This document shows, one piece after another, positions 60,800-64,000 of a stretch of DNA of 64,000 nucleotides. Source of the stretch: Poriferisodalis sp965205175 (GTDB lineage: Bacteria > Actinomycetota > Acidimicrobiia > Acidimicrobiales > Poriferisodalaceae); assembly GCF_965205175.1 (NCBI RefSeq), contig NZ_OZ242038.1, positions 2,666,001 through 2,730,000 of the forward strand, read 5' to 3'. A model generated the notes under the pieces. That model saw only the letters and a list, made by a program, of their open reading frames with translations. It was not told the origin of the DNA and ran no database searches. Each line of letters begins with the position of its first letter. Position 1 is the stretch's first letter. The translations under genes were made by a program, and so were the position numbers.

Positions 60800-61908
60800 C
60801 GCATTCGCTCCATGTCGGGCACGCGCCGGCGCCCTGCTTGGGCAGTGTCGCGCCGTGCCTGGAAGCTGTCCAGGCGCGTCAGCACGTCCGGCGTCGCCGC
60901 GCCGGCGTTCGATTCGTCCCCGAACGCCGCCGCCTCGTCCCCCGACGGTCCCGCCGCTGAATCCGACGAGGTCCTGCCGTAGTGGAGCGACAGCAGCTCC
61001 GCAGCGATCTCGCCAGGATCGCCGCGCCACGCCAGCTGAGGAACGCCGACCGGGGTTGCAATGTCCAACGAGCGCATCGATTCGACCGCCGGCACCAGGA
61101 CGGCAAAGAGGTCGGCGGCGCTCAGCTTGAACACGTCGGCCGGCGAGCCGCGCTCGGCTGCCAGCCGCTCGAGCGTGGCCGTCTGTCCACCTAGCCCTGC
61201 GCGTGCGACCCAGTCGAGTACCGCGTGAGCCGCGACGGCGCCCGGCAGCGTCGGCTTTGGACCCAACTGGTAGCGATGAGCGCCGCTCGCTTCGGAGCGG
61301 CCGACCAAGCGCAGCAGGCGCAGCGGGCAGTCGGCAGCGTCGTCGAGCGACTCACGACTCGAACGCGTCGCCGGTCCGTAAGTGCGCACGAACGCCGTGA
61401 CGTCTTTGTGGACGGCGGACTCGCTCGGCACCTTCCAGCCCGGCACGCTACGCAGCTGCGTGGTCACCGACGTGGCGAGGTCCTCTGCCTCGAACTCGAC
61501 AGCGCCGAACTCGCACAGCGAGAGCCACCACACCGGCAGGCGACACGGCGGCGCCAGCAGGCGCCAGTGCAGCAGCCAGTGGGTGCCCGGGTCTTCCATC
61601 CATGGGTCCCAGCCGCCGGCGCCGAACAGCGCCTCGCCAAAGCGGGTCGGCACGACGAGCTTGGGCTTGCGACCCGACGAGGGCGCAGCGGGATCGGGCA
61701 CCTCGGTGAGGACCTTCGACGCCAGCCCCCAGAAGCGAATCGACCGAACCATGTTCTTGCCCACGCCGAGCTGCACGGGTGCGTCTTCGCTCGCGAAGAC
61801 ATGCGGGTCGCGGGCGGCTGCCGCATAGGCCTTCCGAAACCAGCCGAATCGCGGATGGAACGTCTCGTGACGCGCGAACACCGGCTCAGCAGCTTCGCTC
61901 AGCCGCAT
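60796..61908 (-). CDS. DUF4007 family protein
   Basis: A 370-residue protein; the N-terminal PVFARHETFHPRFGWFRKAY and VQLGVGKNMVRSIRFWGLA are characteristic of DUF4007. DUF4007 genes recur next to PAPS-reductase-like and cysteine desulfurase genes in prokaryotic defence loci, from memory. No catalytic motif is visible; the C-terminal ~50 residues are disordered and acidic, then basic. Its ATG is one base after the desulfurase stop and its stop overlaps the ATPase start, so it is strictly co-translated with the sulfur genes. A DNA-binding/adaptor role is inferred. Confidence 0.85.
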   Translation of the reverse strand: MRLSEAAEPVFARHETFHPRFGWFRKAYAAAARDPHVFASEDAPVQLGVGKNMVRSIRFWGLASKVLTEVPDPAAPSSGRKPKLVVPTRFGEALFGAGGWDPWMEDPGTHWLLHWRLLAPPCRLPVWWLSLCEFGAVEFEAEDLATSVTTQLRSVPGWKVPSESAVHKDVTAFVRTYGPATRSSRESLDDAADCPLRLLRLVGRSEASGAHRYQLGPKPTLPGAVAAHAVLDWVARAGLGGQTATLERLAAERGSPADVFKLSAADLFAVLVPAVESMRSLDIATPVGVPQLAWRGDPGEIAAELLSLHYGRTSSDSAAGPSGDEAAAFGDESNAGAATPDVLTRLDSFQARRDTAQAGRRRVPDMERMR

Positions 61909-61909
61909 C

Positions 61910-63133
61910 TCATGCCGCTTCGGTGGTCATGCTGCGAACGTAACGGACCGCTGTGACAACCTTCCCGACGGCAGCATTGATGTCGGCAGCGGTGGTGAAA
62001 CGGCCGAGGCTGAAGCGCAGCGACTCGAACGCTGCTTCGCGCGACATTCCCATCGCGGTCAGCGCAGGCGACGGTTCGACCGCGCCAGCGCTGCATGCAC
62101 TGCCCGTAGACACTGCGACCGGGTCCAGGTTCGCCATCACCGCGTCTGCATCCGCCCTGCGGAACCGCAAGTTGGCAGTGTTGGGCAGACGCCGGCCGAC
62201 ATCGCCGTTCTGCGCGACATCGGCAAGCTGACGCTGCAGTGCCCCCACGAAGCGGTCGCGCAGTGCCCCCACAGCTTGGGCCTCGGCTGCCTGTTCGCGG
62301 GCAGCGAGCTCCGCTGCGACCCCCAGTCCGACGATGCCAGCGACGTTGAGCGAGCCCGAGCGGAGGCCGCGTTCATGGCCGCCGCCCCAACCGATCGGGC
62401 GCATGGACGCCAACGTCTGCCGCGTGCCCACGAGCGCGCCGACGCCCGTGGGACCGCACATCTTGTGGCCGCTGAGCGAGACGAGATCACAACCGAGCGC
62501 CGACATGTCGAACGGCAGCCTGCCGATCATCTGCGTGGCGTCGCAGTGGAAGCGCCCGCCTGCTCGATGCACCAAGTCAGCTATCTCAGCAATGGGATTC
62601 AGCACGCCGGTTTCGCTGTTGGCCGCCATGATCGACACCAGCAGCACCCGTCCGACTGGCTGCAGCATCGCCGCCAGCGCTTCGAGATCCACGAAGCCGC
62701 CCGGTGTCACCGGAGCGCGCTCCAGCTCGCACCGGCCGGCTGCGGCGAGCGACTCTGCGGTGCGGCTCACCGATGCGTGCTCGACCGTTGAGATCACCAG
62801 CCGCGGTGCGAGGGGCCCTGGCGCCTCAGCCTCTGGTGTGACCAGCGACGGTGTGCGGGGACCCCACGTCTCAGCGTCCGAGGCAACCAGTCCGCCGAGC
62901 GCGAGGTTGTTGGCCTCGGTCGCGCCCGAAGTGAAGATCACTCCTGCCGGCCGGCCGCCGACCAAGGCGGCCACGTGTTGACGAGCCTCGTCGACAGCGG
63001 CCGCCTGACGTAGACCGAAGCGATGAACCGACGAGGCATTGCCGAAGCCATCGGTCATGGCCTTCGTCACCGCTTCGGTCACTCGCGGATCGCAAGGCGC
63101 AGAGGCGTTGTAGTCCAAGTAGATCTCGTTCAC
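61910..63133 (-). CDS. dndA: Cysteine desulfurase, DndA/IscS-like
   Basis: A 407-residue PLP enzyme that takes sulfur from cysteine as a persulfide. YLDYNASAPCDPRV, FTSGATEANNLAL, VEHASVSRTAESL, HCDATQMIGRLPFD, SLSGHKMCGPTGVGALV (PLP Lys) and STGSACSAGAVEPSPAL (active-site Cys) are intact. The GTG start has GGGGTGA upstream. The gene is immediately followed by DUF4007 and is first in the operon, so it most likely supplies sulfur to the DndC-like protein. A housekeeping IscS/NifS is possible but less consistent with the coupling. Confidence 0.88.
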   Translation of the reverse strand: MNEIYLDYNASAPCDPRVTEAVTKAMTDGFGNASSVHRFGLRQAAAVDEARQHVAALVGGRPAGVIFTSGATEANNLALGGLVASDAETWGPRTPSLVTPEAEAPGPLAPRLVISTVEHASVSRTAESLAAAGRCELERAPVTPGGFVDLEALAAMLQPVGRVLLVSIMAANSETGVLNPIAEIADLVHRAGGRFHCDATQMIGRLPFDMSALGCDLVSLSGHKMCGPTGVGALVGTRQTLASMRPIGWGGGHERGLRSGSLNVAGIVGLGVAAELAAREQAAEAQAVGALRDRFVGALQRQLADVAQNGDVGRRLPNTANLRFRRADADAVMANLDPVAVSTGSACSAGAVEPSPALTAMGMSREAAFESLRFSLGRFTTAADINAAVGKVVTAVRYVRSMTTEAA

Positions 63134-63602
63134 CCGTCACCCCGGGCAGCCAGCGTCTCGGCTGCGGCTGCTTGCGTAGCCAGCGAGCGTAAACCGAGCA
63201 CCCGCCCGACCCGCGGACCCTGGGCCGTCTCCGCACTGGGCGCCCAGCACTGGCACGGCCCCTCTCGCTCCATCGGGCTAGAGGCCAACCGCCGGCCGAT
63301 GCACCCAACCCGAGAATAGAACCGAAACGAACCGGAATAGAACGCGGGGCGGGTGCCAGCGGAGCAAAACCGCAGGTCACAGCGTTGTTACGAACAGACA
63401 TTCGCCTCCCGAAAGGAAGCGGAATAGAATTCGGCAAGTGCCTGAGCGCCCGGATACGGGTACCTCGGTGAGGGCCGTCCGCCAATGCTCGCCCGCCGGC
63501 GCAGCCGACCAGCATGCACCCACGACAGGCGCCAGACCTAGAGACGGCGTAGCGCTCGCAATGACTGCGAACCGATCGCCGCCTCGGCGATACTGACAGG
63601 CG
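63134..63602. promoter_or_regulatory. Divergent intergenic region with GAATAGAA repeats
   Basis: About 470 bp between the island operon and the AlbA_2 gene. GGAATAGAAC or close variants occur at 63314-63322, 63334-63343 and 63421-63430 in one orientation. On the minus strand each contains a TATTCY hexamer, so they may be promoters or repressor sites for the operon, which would then have a long leader. No ORF in the region has a recognisable product. Confidence 0.4.
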
Positions 63603-64000
63603 ATGACACCCGAGGAGGTCGCAGACCTCGCACAGCAAGGCGAATCTGAGACGCTCGAGTTCAAGGCGTCCACCGGTCAACGGCACGAGGCGGCCAAGAC
63701 GCTCTCGGCGATGCTCAACGGCCGAGGCGGGCGGGTCATCTTCGGCGTCAGCCCCAAGGGCGAGGCAACGGGACAGCAGGTCGGGGAACGCACCCTCACG
63801 GACATCACCAACGCTTGCAACAACATTCATCCGCAACATCCTCCGTCAATCGATCGCATTCCTCTTCCGGGCGCCGCGGACCTTGAGCTGATCGTGGCGA
63901 CCGTCTCCGCCGGAGCGAACAAGCCCTACAGCTTCAATGGCATCCATTACATGAGATCTGGTGCTGCGACCGTGGGCATGCCGGACGAGACCCAGCTGTC
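63603..64000 (+). CDS. AlbA_2 / Schlafen-type putative DNA-binding protein (runs off window)
   Basis: The visible ~132 residues begin MTPEEVADLAQQGESETLEFKAS, then AAKTLSAMLNGRGGRVIFGVS and NACNNIHPQHPPSID, which are hallmarks of the AlbA_2 (Schlafen AlbA_2, PF04326) domain, usually followed by an RecG-like or winged-helix C-terminal region. Function unknown; these proteins often lie in defence islands. It is divergent from the sulfur-modification operon. The gene continues past 64000. Confidence 0.85.
   Translation, partial: MTPEEVADLAQQGESETLEFKASTGQRHEAAKTLSAMLNGRGGRVIFGVSPKGEATGQQVGERTLTDITNACNNIHPQHPPSIDRIPLPGAADLELIVATVSAGANKPYSFNGIHYMRSGAATVGMPDETQL

Noticed and set aside
48651..63133. 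Interpretation as a BREX type IV locus
   Set aside because: A PAPS-reductase-like protein and a large ATPase would fit, but no PglZ, BrxL or BrxA-like gene is present, while a cysteine desulfurase, a DGQHR protein and phosphorothioate-type nucleases are.
1..64000. tRNA, rRNA, integrase or attachment sites
   Set aside because: No T-loop-like GTTCRA context with a cloverleaf, no rRNA stretch and no integrase or transposase motif was recognised by eye; a covariance search would be needed to exclude small RNAs.

Overview
The window looks like a chromosome segment of a high-G+C actinobacterium, most likely an Acidimicrobiia-type lineage. Support comes from a NucS mismatch endonuclease, a mycothiol-dependent (MDMPI-fold) isomerase, an F420-type LLM oxidoreductase, GTP-dependent PEP carboxykinase, a DAK2-recG pair, a 13E12/DUF222 HNH gene and at least ten leaderless start codons preceded by TANNNT boxes. 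The lineage call is inference. I recognised no rRNA, tRNA, CRISPR array or integrase.

Layout. 1-12.8 kb: recG and a DAK2-domain kinase on the minus strand, a cold-shock-like gene and pckG, a BtuF-like receptor, a UvrD-type helicase converging on exonuclease III, a HAD phosphatase, and a lower-G+C orphan DNA methyltransferase. 12.9-18.7 kb: a four-gene amino-acid ABC transporter (aapJ-Q-M-P type), with a perfect 17-bp hairpin after the binding-protein gene. 18.9-28.4 kb: cysQ, a crotonase, a PEP-mobile-domain protein, an MBL hydrolase with nucS, a secreted seven-repeat RCC1 protein, and a MaoC hydratase with an SDR. 28.5-38 kb: a VanW protein, geranylgeranyl reductase, coaA, HIT, crotonase, CaiB/BaiF transferase, map, and an overlapping LysM-LysM-PAP2 cluster. 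38-48.4 kb: msrA, LLM oxidoreductase, MDMPI, TauD, DUF1330, RidA, a DUF234 ATPase behind a palindrome, a 2-keto-4-pentenoate-hydratase-like gene, a nitroreductase and a 13E12 HNH gene.

48.6-63.1 kb is the standout region. Ten collinear minus-strand genes form what appears to be a DNA phosphorothioation (sulfur modification) and restriction island. In transcription order they are: cysteine desulfurase (DndA-like), DUF4007 protein, a ~1,200-residue ATPase, a DndC-like PAPS-reductase-family protein, a sigma-region-4-like HTH protein, a GIY-YIG nuclease, a DGQHR protein (DndB-like), a SNF2 helicase, and two paralogous HNH endonucleases of the phosphorothioate-sensing type. The first five are coupled by 4-nt start/stop overlaps or a 1-nt gap. 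No DndD, DndE or SspB homologue is recognisable, so the gene set differs from the standard Dnd and Ssp systems. The ATPase gene is shifted out of frame at a run of 15 G (coding strand); a second run of 11 G lies just 3' of the last endonuclease gene. These tracts could be phase-variable switches or assembly errors. A divergent AlbA_2/Schlafen-type gene begins at 63,603 and runs off the window.

How it fits together: the desulfurase would mobilise sulfur, the DndC-like protein would activate the DNA backbone, and the ATPase, DUF4007 and HTH proteins would choose or open the target. The DGQHR protein would regulate, and the GIY-YIG, SNF2 and HNH proteins would act on foreign DNA. The families are recognised from motifs; the combined mechanism is inference.
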